Part shown: positions 8,133 to 16,786 of the stretch, piece by piece | How the letters are laid out: every line of letters starts with the position of its first letter | Position numbering within the stretch: position 1 is the stretch's first letter | DNA from: Sphingobium sp. | Lineage (GTDB): Bacteria > Pseudomonadota > Alphaproteobacteria > Sphingomonadales > Sphingomonadaceae | Direction of reading: 5' to 3' | Assembly: GCA_023266635.1 (NCBI GenBank) | Contig: JAHFPU010000222.1 | Coordinates: 1-42,641, forward strand | DNA: 42,641 bases | Position numbers and translations under genes: made by a program | Notes under the pieces: model-generated | Seen by the model: the letters and a program-made list of their open reading frames with translations, nothing else | Databases searched by the model: none | Told to the model about the DNA's origin: nothing

Positions 8133-8783
8133 TTAGCCGATACGCGCTAGTATCTCGTCACTTTCCGGGCGATCCAGCCAGTCAGGGCTGACCTGTATCC
8201 ACTCCACGGTGCGACCGGGGCCAATCAGCAGTACGGTCGGCTGCGGCAGTTCCCATGTTCCGGTGCCAGTGACGTCGCCAATCCATCCCGCAGGCGGCGG
8301 TTCGGGCCGATCGTCCGGAACGAAGCTGATGCCAAGCGCGCGCGCAAGGCCGTTGCCGGGATCGCTCGCCACCGTGAAGGCAAGGTTATGGCGATCCTTG
8401 ATATCGCGCAGCTTGTCCGGCGTCTGCGGACTGACAGCGACCAGCCGAATGCTCCTGGCTTTCAGAGCCGGATAGAGCGTGCGATCATAATAAGGCAGCG
8501 CCAGATTGCAGGCAGGACATCCGGCGAAACGGAAGAAGACCAGCAAAGCCCGACTATCTGCAGTCAGGTCATCCAGACTGATGGCATCGCCATCCACATC
8601 CACAAGATCGAACGGCGGCAGGATATCGCCCGACTGAACCGTCGCCGACGGATCAAAGCGATCCGTCAGTGTTCGCCGCTGACCGGCATTTGCCGCAAGC
8701 TGCGCAGGCGACCAGGTCCGCTCCCGTTCTGCCTGAAGCTCCGCATACTGCCCCTTCAAGCTATCAATCGCTACTGTCGCCAT
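8133..8783 (-). CDS. Peroxiredoxin-like (AhpC/TSA, thioredoxin-fold) protein
   Basis: A 216-aa cytoplasmic thioredoxin-fold protein. ATG 8783 is preferred over the listed GTG at 8828 because AGGAGA lies seven bases before it. The redox site is FRFAGCPACN (C89, C92), a CxxC arrangement on the peroxiredoxin scaffold. The downstream block RLVAVSPQTPDKLRDIKDRHNL and the late PTVLLI strand are typical of the AhpC/TSA family. It is the last gene of the long minus-strand sulfur block, 45 bases after a flavin monooxygenase. A role in handling peroxide leaked by that enzyme, or in thiol chemistry of the released sulfur, would fit but is inferred. Confidence 0.8.
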   Translation of the reverse strand: MATVAIDSLKGQYAELQAERERTWSPAQLAANAGQRRTLTDRFDPSATVQSGDILPPFDLVDVDGDAISLDDLTADSRALLVFFRFAGCPACNLALPYYDRTLYPALKARSIRLVAVSPQTPDKLRDIKDRHNLAFTVASDPGNGLARALGISFVPDDRPEPPPAGWIGDVTGTGTWELPQPTVLLIGPGRTVEWIQVSPDWLDRPESDEILARIG

Positions 8784-8828
8784 CGTAATCTCCTTATCGC
8801 GGCCGCCACGAACCTGCGGCACACGCAC

Positions 8829-10178
8829 TCATGCCGCCGCAAGCTGCTCGGTGGTCTCTCTTTTCCGGTTATCCGGGATCGTCAGCCCCAAGTTGCCACG
8901 CAGCGTACTGGCGTCATAATCCCGCCGGAACAGGCCCCGTTCCTGCAGGATGGGCACCACCTCAGCGACGAACCGGTTGAACTGTTCCGGGTGGCCGAGA
9001 TGGACATTCAGCCCATCAAGCGCGCGCCCCTCGAACCAGCGCTCTATCTCATTCGCGACGGTCTGTGCCGATCCGGTGAACGGACTACCCCGCCCCGCCC
9101 TTTGGCGTTCTACCGCCTCCCGCAGAGACAGACCCTCGGCAACTGCGGCTTCGGTAATCTTCTTTGCCTGCGTGTAGAAACTGTTCCGCGCATGTTCGAG
9201 CGCCTGAACCGGAAACGGCGCATCGACATCATATTGCCGAAAGTCGTGCCAGCCAAAGGCGCGTCCGAACTCGGCCAGCGCCTGATCGAAACTCTGGTCC
9301 AGCCGCCGGTATTTCAGCTCGATCGCCTTGGCGTCCTCGTCCGTATCGCCGACATAGACGAAGAAGCCCGGCAGGATAACGATGGACTCGGGATCACGCC
9401 CCAGACGCGCGGCGCGGCCTTTCAGGTCGGCATAAAATGCCTGTCCCTGCTCAATGTTGGCGGCATGCGTGAAAATGGCGTCCGCGATATTGGCGCCGAG
9501 GTCACGGCCCTGATCGCTATCGCCTGCCTGGAAGATGACCGGTTCGCCCTGAGGCGAGCGCTGGATGTTGAGCGGGCCGACGACCGAGAAGAATTCCCCT
9601 TCATGATCGAGCCGATGAAGCTTGCCGGCGTCCAGGAACTGCCCGGTTGCGCGGTCGCGCACCAATGCGCCATCCTCATAGGACCGCCACAGGCCGCGCG
9701 TGACGTCGAGAAACTCGACGGCGCGCCGATAGCGCGTGTCATAGTCGAAATGCTCAGGCTGGCTGAAGTTGCCCGCCGTGCCGGCGTCTCCGCTGGTGAC
9801 GACATTCCATCCCGCCCGGCCCTTGCTAATCAGGTCCAGAGAAGCGAACCGGCGCGCGAGACTGAAAGGGTCGTTGTAGGATGTCGTCAGCGTGCCAACG
9901 AGGCCAATGTTCTTCGTCGCCACCGCAAGCGCGGACAGCAGCGTCAGGGGTTCGAGCCGATTGAGATAATGCGGCGGCGAATGCGGCGTGATGAATTGGC
10001 TATCTACGATGAAAACCAGATCGAACTTGGCCGCTTCCGCCTGACGCACGATATCGATGTACCAGTCGATATTGACGCTCGCATCGACCGGAATATCGGT
10101 GTCGAGCCAACGATTGCTATCACCTGGCCCGCCGACACCGGTAGGCACAAGGCCGAGCTTGAGTTGACGCTTGGTCAC
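8829..10178 (-). CDS. Flavin-dependent monooxygenase, LLM class, NtaA/SnaA/DszA family
   Basis: A 449-aa enzyme of the bacterial luciferase-like superfamily that would use FMNH2 supplied by a separate reductase plus O2. Family blocks include DLVFIVDSQF, PLTLLSALAVATKNIGL, GRAGWNVVTS and IFQAGDSDQGRDLGA. The listed ORF runs to 10295 into the upstream gene. I chose GTG 10178 (VTKRQLKLGL) because GGGGAT precedes it and the beta-strand typical of the family start follows. Relatives split C-S or C-N bonds (DszA on dibenzothiophene sulfone, dimethyl sulfide monooxygenase, nitrilotriacetate monooxygenase). The sulfonate-type neighbours make a C-S cleaving role likely. It lies 16 bases after the aldolase-fold gene. 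No flavin reductase is visible in the window. Confidence 0.88.
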   Translation of the reverse strand: MTKRQLKLGLVPTGVGGPGDSNRWLDTDIPVDASVNIDWYIDIVRQAEAAKFDLVFIVDSQFITPHSPPHYLNRLEPLTLLSALAVATKNIGLVGTLTTSYNDPFSLARRFASLDLISKGRAGWNVVTSGDAGTAGNFSQPEHFDYDTRYRRAVEFLDVTRGLWRSYEDGALVRDRATGQFLDAGKLHRLDHEGEFFSVVGPLNIQRSPQGEPVIFQAGDSDQGRDLGANIADAIFTHAANIEQGQAFYADLKGRAARLGRDPESIVILPGFFVYVGDTDEDAKAIELKYRRLDQSFDQALAEFGRAFGWHDFRQYDVDAPFPVQALEHARNSFYTQAKKITEAAVAEGLSLREAVERQRAGRGSPFTGSAQTVANEIERWFEGRALDGLNVHLGHPEQFNRFVAEVVPILQERGLFRRDYDASTLRGNLGLTIPDNRKRETTEQLAAA

Positions 10179-10194
10179 GATAATCCCCAAGCTG

Positions 10195-10986
10195 TCAGGC
10201 GTCGAAGCCGGGCGATTCCCGCCGCGCCTTGCGCAACGCCGCTTCCCAGACGAGGTCATAGTGAGACTTTGCGCCCTCGACCGGCTTGCGCTCACGGGAC
10301 ATCTGGCGACGCACTTCTTCCTGGGCTGCTTCCGGCGCGATCAGCACATTCTCCCGACCCACGCTCAAAGAGCGCACTTGCGCCGTACAGGCCGCTTCAA
10401 GATGATAGATGCCGCTAAACGCTTCGCCCGGTGATGCGCCAAGCGCCAGAGTGCCATGATTGCGCAGCAGCATGACCTTCGTATTGCCAAGATCGGCAAC
10501 CAGCCGCTCCCGCTCATCCAGGTTCAACGCCACGCCTTCATAATCATGATAGGAAAGACCGGGGATCAGGGCGAGCGCGCGCTGATTGAGCGGCAGCAAC
10601 CCTTCGGCATGGGCAGACACCGCCATGCCATCGGCGCTATGGAAATGGGCGATATAATGGGCGTCGTCTCGCGCGCCGTGGATCGCCGAGTGGATCACAT
10701 AGCCGGCATAGTTGATGCCATAGTCGCTCTCACCAATGACATTGCCGTCGAGGTCGACCTTGACCAAACTCGACGCGGTAATCTCGTCGAACATCAGGCC
10801 AAAGGGATTGATCAGGAAATGGTGATCCGGGCCGGGAAGCCGGGCGGAGATATGCGTGTAGAGAAAATCGTCCCAGCGATAGAGAGCCGAAAGGCGATAG
10901 AAGGCCGCCAGATCGACACGCGCTTTCCATTCCGCATCGCTGAAGCCCTGCGGCTCGGTCCTTACATCTTTCAGCACGGTTGCCAT
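10195..10986 (-). CDS. Class II aldolase/adducin-family protein
   Basis: A 263-aa protein with the class II aldolase/adducin fold. The metal-binding histidines are visible as AHFHSADG (H114, H116) and LLRNHGTL (H177). NPFGLMFDEITASSLVKVD matches the N-terminal half of the family. The listed start is GTG 10989; ATG 10986 one codon later is equally placed behind AAAGGAG and is used here. Family members are aldolases, epimerases, dehydratases such as MtnB, or oxygenase-like decarboxylases such as NovR. In this sulfur operon it could process the carbon skeleton left after sulfonate removal, or a sulfur-bearing hydroxyacid. The precise reaction is open. Confidence 0.85.
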   Translation of the reverse strand: MATVLKDVRTEPQGFSDAEWKARVDLAAFYRLSALYRWDDFLYTHISARLPGPDHHFLINPFGLMFDEITASSLVKVDLDGNVIGESDYGINYAGYVIHSAIHGARDDAHYIAHFHSADGMAVSAHAEGLLPLNQRALALIPGLSYHDYEGVALNLDERERLVADLGNTKVMLLRNHGTLALGASPGEAFSGIYHLEAACTAQVRSLSVGRENVLIAPEAAQEEVRRQMSRERKPVEGAKSHYDLVWEAALRKARRESPGFDA

Positions 10987-11068
10987 CACGATACTCCTTT
11001 GCGGGACAGTCTAGGGGTGCCGTAGCACGCCGAATAACGAGGATTTCTAATCAAGCGCCATATTCCGC

Positions 11069-12046
11069 TCATGCGGGAAACACGGTAGCGTCGGCGATAG
11101 CGGCGACATTAACATGCTTGGGCAATTCGCCATCCGCATAAAAGCGATCGACGACGCGCTGGAGCGGCGCAATGACCGCGTTGTCCGGTGGGACCAGCAA
11201 GGCGTTCTGCCGATCCACCATTATCTTGGCGACGCGTAGATCGACCTTGGTCTGGCGCACGAAGATTTCCGCATAGGTATCCGGGTTGGCGAGAGACCAC
11301 CGAGCCGCCGCCTGGAACCGGGCGAGAATATCGCGCAGCGCTGAACGCTTGTCGGGATCGTCCAGCGCTCCCTGCGACGCCGCAAGTAAACTGTAAGGGC
11401 TGTTGATCCCTTCTCCGTCGCGCACCAACCGCGCACCTGCCAGTTCCGCAGCGATCTGATAGGTGCCGAATGTCGCCCAAATGTCGATACGTCCGGCAGC
11501 GAAAGCCGCAGCGGCGTCATTCGGGAGCATGAAGCCGATATCCACCTTCTTGGGATCGACCTTGGCCTCTTTCAGCGCCTCAAGCAGCAGATAATGCGAG
11601 ATGCTGCCGCGTGCGCTGGACACGATGACGCGCTGGCCGGCAAGGTCGGCAACCTTCCGGACCGACGATCCCTGCCGGGCGAGAATGCCGATATTGCGTG
11701 TAGAGAATTTCATGCCCGCAATAATCTTGAGCGGCGCTCCGGCGGCGGCGGCCAGCACCACAGGAAGGTCGCCAGCCGGGGCGGTATCCACAGCACCGGC
11801 ATTAAGCGCCTCGAGCAATGGCGCTGCGCCGACGAAATTCGCCCATTCAATGTCATAGGGCAGGTTCTTCAGGACGCCCGCAGCTTCCGCCTTGGATTGC
11901 AGGAGATGGACCTGATCGCCAAGGACGAGCTTCGTCCGCCCGCCCTTCTTTGCGCCGCAGGCGGCAAGGCCGAACGCAGGGATTGCCAGTGCGGCAATCC
12001 CTGCGAGCACGCCTCGACGGTTAGAAATCAAGTGCGATCCGTCCAT
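11069..12046 (-). CDS. ABC transporter substrate-binding lipoprotein, SsuA/TauA-like (SBP 1)
   Basis: A periplasmic binding protein of the aliphatic sulfonate/nitrate group, 325 aa. The listed ORF reads back into the receptor gene. ATG 12046 is chosen because it opens a signal sequence with a twin arginine (SNRRGVLAG) and lipobox LAAC. The start overlaps the end of the TonB-receptor gene by 26 bases, so translation may be coupled. A TTG at LISNRRG would be an alternative start. Family blocks include VIVSSARGSISHYLLLEAL and AAFAAGRIDIWATFGTYQ, which has the same pattern as the two other binding proteins in this window. No permease is adjacent; it probably uses the SsuBC pair at 18651-20251. 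Confidence 0.88.
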   Translation of the reverse strand: MDGSHLISNRRGVLAGIAALAIPAFGLAACGAKKGGRTKLVLGDQVHLLQSKAEAAGVLKNLPYDIEWANFVGAAPLLEALNAGAVDTAPAGDLPVVLAAAAGAPLKIIAGMKFSTRNIGILARQGSSVRKVADLAGQRVIVSSARGSISHYLLLEALKEAKVDPKKVDIGFMLPNDAAAAFAAGRIDIWATFGTYQIAAELAGARLVRDGEGINSPYSLLAASQGALDDPDKRSALRDILARFQAAARWSLANPDTYAEIFVRQTKVDLRVAKIMVDRQNALLVPPDNAVIAPLQRVVDRFYADGELPKHVNVAAIADATVFPA

Positions 12047-14585
12047 AATAATAACCGCCTGCGGGGTTGAAGGGCGACGGGCCGTAATAGCCCTGCCCGG
12101 TCTGTGGATTGCCCGGCCCGTTGGTTTCGGGCCGCACGTCGAACAGATTGGTCGCGCCGAAGGACACGGTTGCAAAGGACGTGACCTTCGCGCTGATGCT
12201 CGCGTCGGTGATCCATTTGGCACCGAAGTGACGATCGTCACCCGCCGCAGTCCGCTGCGTATATTTCCCGTAGCGGGTCGTGGTGACGGCAAAGCCCAAT
12301 ATGCCCTTGCTCCAGTTCAGTGTGCCGACCAGCTTGGTATGGGGTTGCAACACCTCAAGTTCACCTTGCTTATCACCGCCAAAGAAGACCGATCCCGCAC
12401 CGAGCAGGGAAGTCCCGTTTGCCGCAAACAGTTGCGACGGCGTATCGACAAGATCGGTGATATGGGTCTTGCTGTAGTTGAAAGCGAGCGTACCCCCTAG
12501 CTTGCCGAGCGCGCCGATATTGGTGCTGTAGTCCGCAACCAGATCGAACCCCTTGGTCGTGGTATCGACGGCATTGATGAAATACTCGGCCTGCTCGATG
12601 TCTGACAGACCATTCGCCGTGAGGATCGCCGTGATCCCCGGTCCGAACAGTCGGCCGGTGCGCGCCACACGGTTCTTGATGCGAATATAATAGCCATCGA
12701 GTGTAAGCGAGAAGCCCTGGAAAGGCGTCGCGACGACGCCCAGACCAGCGTTCCAGCTCTTCTCCGCCTTCAGCGGCTTCGCACCGAGCAGTTGTCCGAC
12801 CGTGGAATCCGCCGTCACCAGCTTGGCGACCGTCGGCCGCAACTCCGTAAGGCCCGTCGCCGCGTTGAAGAAGGACGATGTCCGTCCATCGGTCTGGGCA
12901 TAGCCGATCTGCGTCAGCGACGGCGCGCGGAAGCCTGTGCCTACCGTGCCGCGAAACGCAATGGCCGGGCTGACCTCAAAGCGGCTGTTGAGCTTCAGGC
13001 TGACCGGGCTGCCCGATCCGTCGCTATAATGTTCGGCGCGGGCCGCTACGCCGACATACCACTGGTCAAGCGGATACAGGCCGAGGTCGACATAGCCGGC
13101 ATAGACCCGTCGGCTGATGTCCGCCTCGTCGGCGGGCGACAGAACGATAGCGCCCTGCACCACCGGGGAAGCGATGCGACCGACGTTCCAGTCATATTGC
13201 TGGTCGCCGGGCCGGAACACATAGCTGGCCGGCTGATAGGCGAGCGGGTCGCCGGCAAAGGTGCGAAAACGGTCGAGCCGATATTCCGCGCCGATCGACA
13301 CCTGAACCGGACGAGCAAGGCCGATGTCGAACTGGCGTGTCAGGTCGACATTATGCGTCCATTCCCGGAACTCGAAACTGGCCAGGTTCGGCCATTGCGT
13401 CGGGCTAGTGGGGCCAAGCGATGGCCGGATCGACAAGTCAGAATATTGGTGGCTGTAGTTGCGGCCAAACGACGAACTCACGTCGTAATCCCAGCCGATA
13501 AGGGTGCCTTTTAGGCCGCCGACGAACTGGAAGTCATTCTCGTCGATATTGTTGAGGGGGTAATAGCCATCAGGAAAAAGCGCGGTGAAGTTGGCGGTGC
13601 TGTTGGGCCGGCGGAAGTTGTTGCCGATCACCGCCTTGCGTTCGCCATAGGTGCCGAACGAATAGAGGGTGGCGTTATCCGTCACTGGCAGTTCCGCATT
13701 ATAGGTGAGGTTGAACGCCTTGATCTGCGGGTCGCCATTATGCGCGCCGTCCTTGTTCCACGCCGCATTGCGGGCATTGGCGTCGGCGACGTTTGCCAGC
13801 ACCTGGGCGCGGGACAGTCCGCTGCGCGTCACGACCTGATCCACGGTAACGCCTGCGGGCAATCCGTACAGGTTGGTGTCGGTCGCGGGCAGGTTCCACC
13901 ATGCGCCGCCGCGCTTGCGGATATCACCGCTGACAGTCAGGAAACCGCCGTCGCCGATCCGCGTGCCGTAGCGCAGATTGGCCTTCCAGCTATCCGGCTT
14001 GCCATTGGCGCTGTAGAGGGTGCCGTATGTCGCGTCGCCGGAAATCCCCTCTTTCTGGCTCAACTGGATATTGATGACGCCGGCCACGGCGTCGGTGCCA
14101 TATTGGGCGGCCGCGGAATCCTTGAGGACCTCGATCCGGTCGATCGCGCTGGTCGGAATCAGGTCCAGATCAACAGGATTGACACCCGACGTGTCAGTGG
14201 GGCTGTTGTTGAGGAAAGCGCCATTGTGGCGGCGCTTTCCGTTGACCAACACCAATGTGTAAGCGGGGCCAAGGCCGCGATTGGTGACAGGCCGACCGAC
14301 CGAAAAGACCCCGGCATTGGTCGCGCCGAAATTTAGCGAGGGCAGCAATTTGGTCAGCGCTTCGCCGAATTCGGCAGCGCCGGTCCCCTGCAACTTGTCG
14401 GAACCGACGACGTCGATAGGGGCCGGGCTCTCCAGCACGGTGCGCGGCGTGCCGCGTACGCCCGTGACAATGATGGCGCCAGTATCGCCCGCGTCATCAA
14501 TCGGACCCGTTTGGGCATAGGATGACCCTGCCCAGGCGATCGCCAGTGCAAAAGTCGATATCCCTGCAATGCGATGATATTTCAT
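12021..14585 (-). CDS. TonB-dependent outer-membrane receptor
   Basis: An 854-aa outer-membrane active transporter. It has a signal peptide ending at SSYAQ (about residue 25), a TonB-box-like IIVTGVR near 40, and a plug domain with PSLNFG, SVGRPVTNRGLG and IDRIEVLKDSAAAQYGTDAVAGVINI. A long beta-barrel follows, ending in the terminal aromatic residue typical of such proteins (RIALDF). The ATG has GGGGGAA upstream. The gene is embedded between two SsuA-like binding-protein genes on the same strand, so the likely cargo is an organosulfur compound too large or scarce for porins, such as a sulfonate or sulfate ester (inference). TonB-type receptors are known for sulfate-ester use in Pseudomonas. 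A 131-base AT-rich gap with a long palindrome lies upstream and may give it its own promoter. Confidence 0.93.
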   Translation of the reverse strand: MKYHRIAGISTFALAIAWAGSSYAQTGPIDDAGDTGAIIVTGVRGTPRTVLESPAPIDVVGSDKLQGTGAAEFGEALTKLLPSLNFGATNAGVFSVGRPVTNRGLGPAYTLVLVNGKRRHNGAFLNNSPTDTSGVNPVDLDLIPTSAIDRIEVLKDSAAAQYGTDAVAGVINIQLSQKEGISGDATYGTLYSANGKPDSWKANLRYGTRIGDGGFLTVSGDIRKRGGAWWNLPATDTNLYGLPAGVTVDQVVTRSGLSRAQVLANVADANARNAAWNKDGAHNGDPQIKAFNLTYNAELPVTDNATLYSFGTYGERKAVIGNNFRRPNSTANFTALFPDGYYPLNNIDENDFQFVGGLKGTLIGWDYDVSSSFGRNYSHQYSDLSIRPSLGPTSPTQWPNLASFEFREWTHNVDLTRQFDIGLARPVQVSIGAEYRLDRFRTFAGDPLAYQPASYVFRPGDQQYDWNVGRIASPVVQGAIVLSPADEADISRRVYAGYVDLGLYPLDQWYVGVAARAEHYSDGSGSPVSLKLNSRFEVSPAIAFRGTVGTGFRAPSLTQIGYAQTDGRTSSFFNAATGLTELRPTVAKLVTADSTVGQLLGAKPLKAEKSWNAGLGVVATPFQGFSLTLDGYYIRIKNRVARTGRLFGPGITAILTANGLSDIEQAEYFINAVDTTTKGFDLVADYSTNIGALGKLGGTLAFNYSKTHITDLVDTPSQLFAANGTSLLGAGSVFFGGDKQGELEVLQPHTKLVGTLNWSKGILGFAVTTTRYGKYTQRTAAGDDRHFGAKWITDASISAKVTSFATVSFGATNLFDVRPETNGPGNPQTGQGYYGPSPFNPAGGYYYGRIALDF

Positions 14586-14665
14586 GAATATTCCCCCAAT
14601 ATAATTGAAGGCTCTCCTAAGTTTTACATATGTATTGGAATAATGATTTAGGCATATTTCTGATG

Positions 14666-14695
14666 AGAAAATAAAAACTCTAATTTTTATTTTCT
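14666..14695. promoter_or_regulatory. AT-rich perfect palindrome upstream of the TonB receptor
   Basis: AGAAAATAAAAA and TTTTTATTTTCT form a perfect 12-bp inverted repeat around the 6-base centre CTCTAA, with partial pairing continuing outwards. It lies in the 131-base gap between the SBP 2 stop and the receptor ATG, 81 bases upstream of the latter. With almost no G or C it is a poor terminator. An operator or a curved upstream element for a receptor-specific promoter is more likely. Confidence 0.5.
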
Positions 14696-14716
14696 TATCG
14701 AAACATTATCTATCTG

Positions 14717-15670
14717 CTATTCGGAAAATTGCCTGTCGAATGCCTCAGTAACGGAACGCTTGGGATCGATCAGGCCCGCCTTCTGAAAGCGCGCCGTGAT
14801 TTCCTGCTCATGCGCAATGACCTTGCCGTCGATGGGCTGAGAAATGCGATTGTTGCGATCGAAACTGGCGCGGGCGATGTCCAGCGGCAGGCCGGTCTCC
14901 TTCGCCAGAACCTGTGAAAATTCATCCGGATGCGCGCGCGCCCAGGCGACAGCCTTTGCCTCACGGGCAAGGAAGTCCTTCAAAATGGCCTTCTTCGGCG
15001 CAATCGTATCCGCATTGGCGATGTCGATATAGAGCGGAAGCCCGTAATCCTTGGCGTCGACCACAGCGAGCGCGCCTTCCTTGATCGCGACATTGGTATA
15101 GGGCGTCCAAGTCGACCAGGCATCGATCGCCCCGCTATCGAACGCAGCTTTCGCATCGCCGGGCGGAAGGAAGGTCACACGGACCGCACTTGCTGGAATA
15201 TGCGCGCGCTCGAGCGCCTGAAGCAGCAGATGATGACCGATCGAACCGCGCGTCGTGGCGACGGACTTGCCAACAAGGTCCTGCACGCCGCGGATCGGCG
15301 ATCCCTGCTTCACCAGCACTGCCAATGCGTCGGCGGCCTGATGCGCCGGAGCCTGGACCCCGATCGCCTTGACCGGACTGCCGCTCTGATAGGCGAAGAT
15401 GAAAGGCGCGTCAGCAGCGAGACCGAGGTCCGCTGCGCCACCGCCCACCGCCTCAAGCAGGGGCTGCGCCGCCGGGAACTCCGACCATTCGACCGTATAG
15501 GGCGCGCCCTTGAGCGCGCCCGAGGCCAGCATCATCGATTTGACCTGCCCCTTCTGATTGGCGACCCGCAGGACATTTTCAGGCCCGCGAAAGAGCCCCG
15601 AAGCGAATATCCCGATGCCCGTGACGCATACTGCCCCGACAACAATCTTCAGTACCGTCCGTCGCGTCAT
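14717..15670 (-). CDS. ssuA: ABC transporter substrate-binding protein, SsuA-like (SBP 2)
   Basis: A 317-aa sulfonate-type periplasmic binding protein, directly behind ssuD with a TAATG stop-start overlap at 15668-15672. The N-terminus TRRTVLKIVVGAVCV resembles a twin-arginine signal and lacks a convincing lipobox, unlike SBP 1 and SBP 3. Family blocks are VATTRGSIGHHLLLQALE and AAFDSGAIDAWSTWTPY. Of the three binding proteins this one is most tightly coupled to the ssuCB-ssuD gene string, so it is the best candidate for the cognate SsuA. Confidence 0.88.
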   Translation of the reverse strand: MTRRTVLKIVVGAVCVTGIGIFASGLFRGPENVLRVANQKGQVKSMMLASGALKGAPYTVEWSEFPAAQPLLEAVGGGAADLGLAADAPFIFAYQSGSPVKAIGVQAPAHQAADALAVLVKQGSPIRGVQDLVGKSVATTRGSIGHHLLLQALERAHIPASAVRVTFLPPGDAKAAFDSGAIDAWSTWTPYTNVAIKEGALAVVDAKDYGLPLYIDIANADTIAPKKAILKDFLAREAKAVAWARAHPDEFSQVLAKETGLPLDIARASFDRNNRISQPIDGKVIAHEQEITARFQKAGLIDPKRSVTEAFDRQFSE

Positions 15671-16758
15671 TAGCCAGCCAGCGCCAGTTGGGCTTCATCA
15701 CGCGCGGCGACCTTGCTGCGCACGACCGGCAGCAATTCGCGTCCGTACAGGATGCTGTCGCCCAGCGGATCGAAGCCGCGGATCAGGAAATGATCGATGC
15801 CGATATCATAATATTCCAGCATCGCGTCGGCCACCTGCTCGGGCGTGCCAACCAGACCGGTGCTGTTGCCCGCTGCGCCAGTCAGCGCAGCGACGCCGGT
15901 CCACAGGCGCGTATCGCGACGATTGCCCTGCGCGGTGTCGAGCAGACGCAGCGATCCGACATTGGCCGGGCGATGACCCGTGACGGGAAGCCCTGCGGCA
16001 AGACGATTCTCCCGCACCTGCTCCTCAATCTCGTCCGCCTTCTTCCAGGCCGCTTCCTCGGTATCGGCAATCACCGGACGCAAGGACAGCGAGAAGCCGG
16101 GATCACGGCCAAAGCGCGCCGCCGACCGGCGGACCTGGCGAACGGTCTCCCCGACCTGCTCCAGCGTTTCGCCCCACAGGGCATAGACGTCGGCGTGACG
16201 GCCCGCGACCTCGATCGCTTCTTCGGACGATCCGCCGAAGAAGACTGGCAGATTGTCCGGCTTGATGGCGCTGAAGCCTTGCTTCACGTCATAGAAGCGG
16301 CCCTGATGATCGAAGGGCTGCGCCTCGGTCCATTCCTGACGAAGCACGGTCAGATATTCGTCGGTGCGCGCATAGCGCTCAGCCTTGACGCTTTTCGTAT
16401 CACCGTCCCGCGCCATTTCCTCGTCGGCGCCGCCGGTAATGATATGCACGGCGACGCGGCCGCCGGACAGTTGATCAAGCGTTGCGAGCTGGCGCGCAGC
16501 CACCGTCGGCTGGGTGAAACCGGGACGATGCGCTACCAGAAAGCCGAGCTTGCTGGTGAGGGCTGCGGCATGCGCCGCGACGATCTGGCTTTCGGGAGTG
16601 TTTGATCCGAACGGGATCAGCACACGATCAAAGCCACCCTGCTCCTGCGCCTTTGCGGCCGCGTCGACATACTCCTTATCAAGTACCCGGCTGCGAACTG
16701 CCGACTGGGTTTCCGAACCATTGTTGAAGCCGATATAGCCGATGAACTTGACGCTCAT
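15670..16758 (-). CDS. ssuD: FMNH2-dependent alkanesulfonate monooxygenase
   Basis: A 362-aa luciferase-like enzyme that converts alkanesulfonates to an aldehyde plus sulfite using FMNH2 and O2. Sequence blocks characteristic of SsuD are FLVAHRPGFTQPTVAARQLATLDQ, GGRVAVHIITGG, YFGG-like FFGGSSEEAIEVAGRHADVY and ILYGRELLPVVR. The length is near that of the enterobacterial enzyme. ATG 16758 has AGAGGAGA upstream. It lies 28 bases after the rhodanese gene and overlaps ssuA. The reductase partner (SsuE type) is not in the window. Related sulfonate monooxygenases differ in substrate, so the exact sulfonate is not certain. Confidence 0.88.
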   Translation of the reverse strand: MSVKFIGYIGFNNGSETQSAVRSRVLDKEYVDAAAKAQEQGGFDRVLIPFGSNTPESQIVAAHAAALTSKLGFLVAHRPGFTQPTVAARQLATLDQLSGGRVAVHIITGGADEEMARDGDTKSVKAERYARTDEYLTVLRQEWTEAQPFDHQGRFYDVKQGFSAIKPDNLPVFFGGSSEEAIEVAGRHADVYALWGETLEQVGETVRQVRRSAARFGRDPGFSLSLRPVIADTEEAAWKKADEIEEQVRENRLAAGLPVTGHRPANVGSLRLLDTAQGNRRDTRLWTGVAALTGAAGNSTGLVGTPEQVADAMLEYYDIGIDHFLIRGFDPLGDSILYGRELLPVVRSKVAARDEAQLALAG

Positions 16759-16786
16759 GATGCGTCTCCTCTTTAAGAATTACTGA

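Noticed and set aside
9945-9965. GGTTCGAGCC, like a tRNA T-arm
   Set aside because: It lies inside the flavin monooxygenase gene and no acceptor, D or anticodon arm can be built around it.
8388-10418. 676-aa plus-strand ORF
   Set aside because: It is the antisense shadow of the peroxiredoxin and flavin monooxygenase genes, Arg/Pro/Gln rich with no domain.
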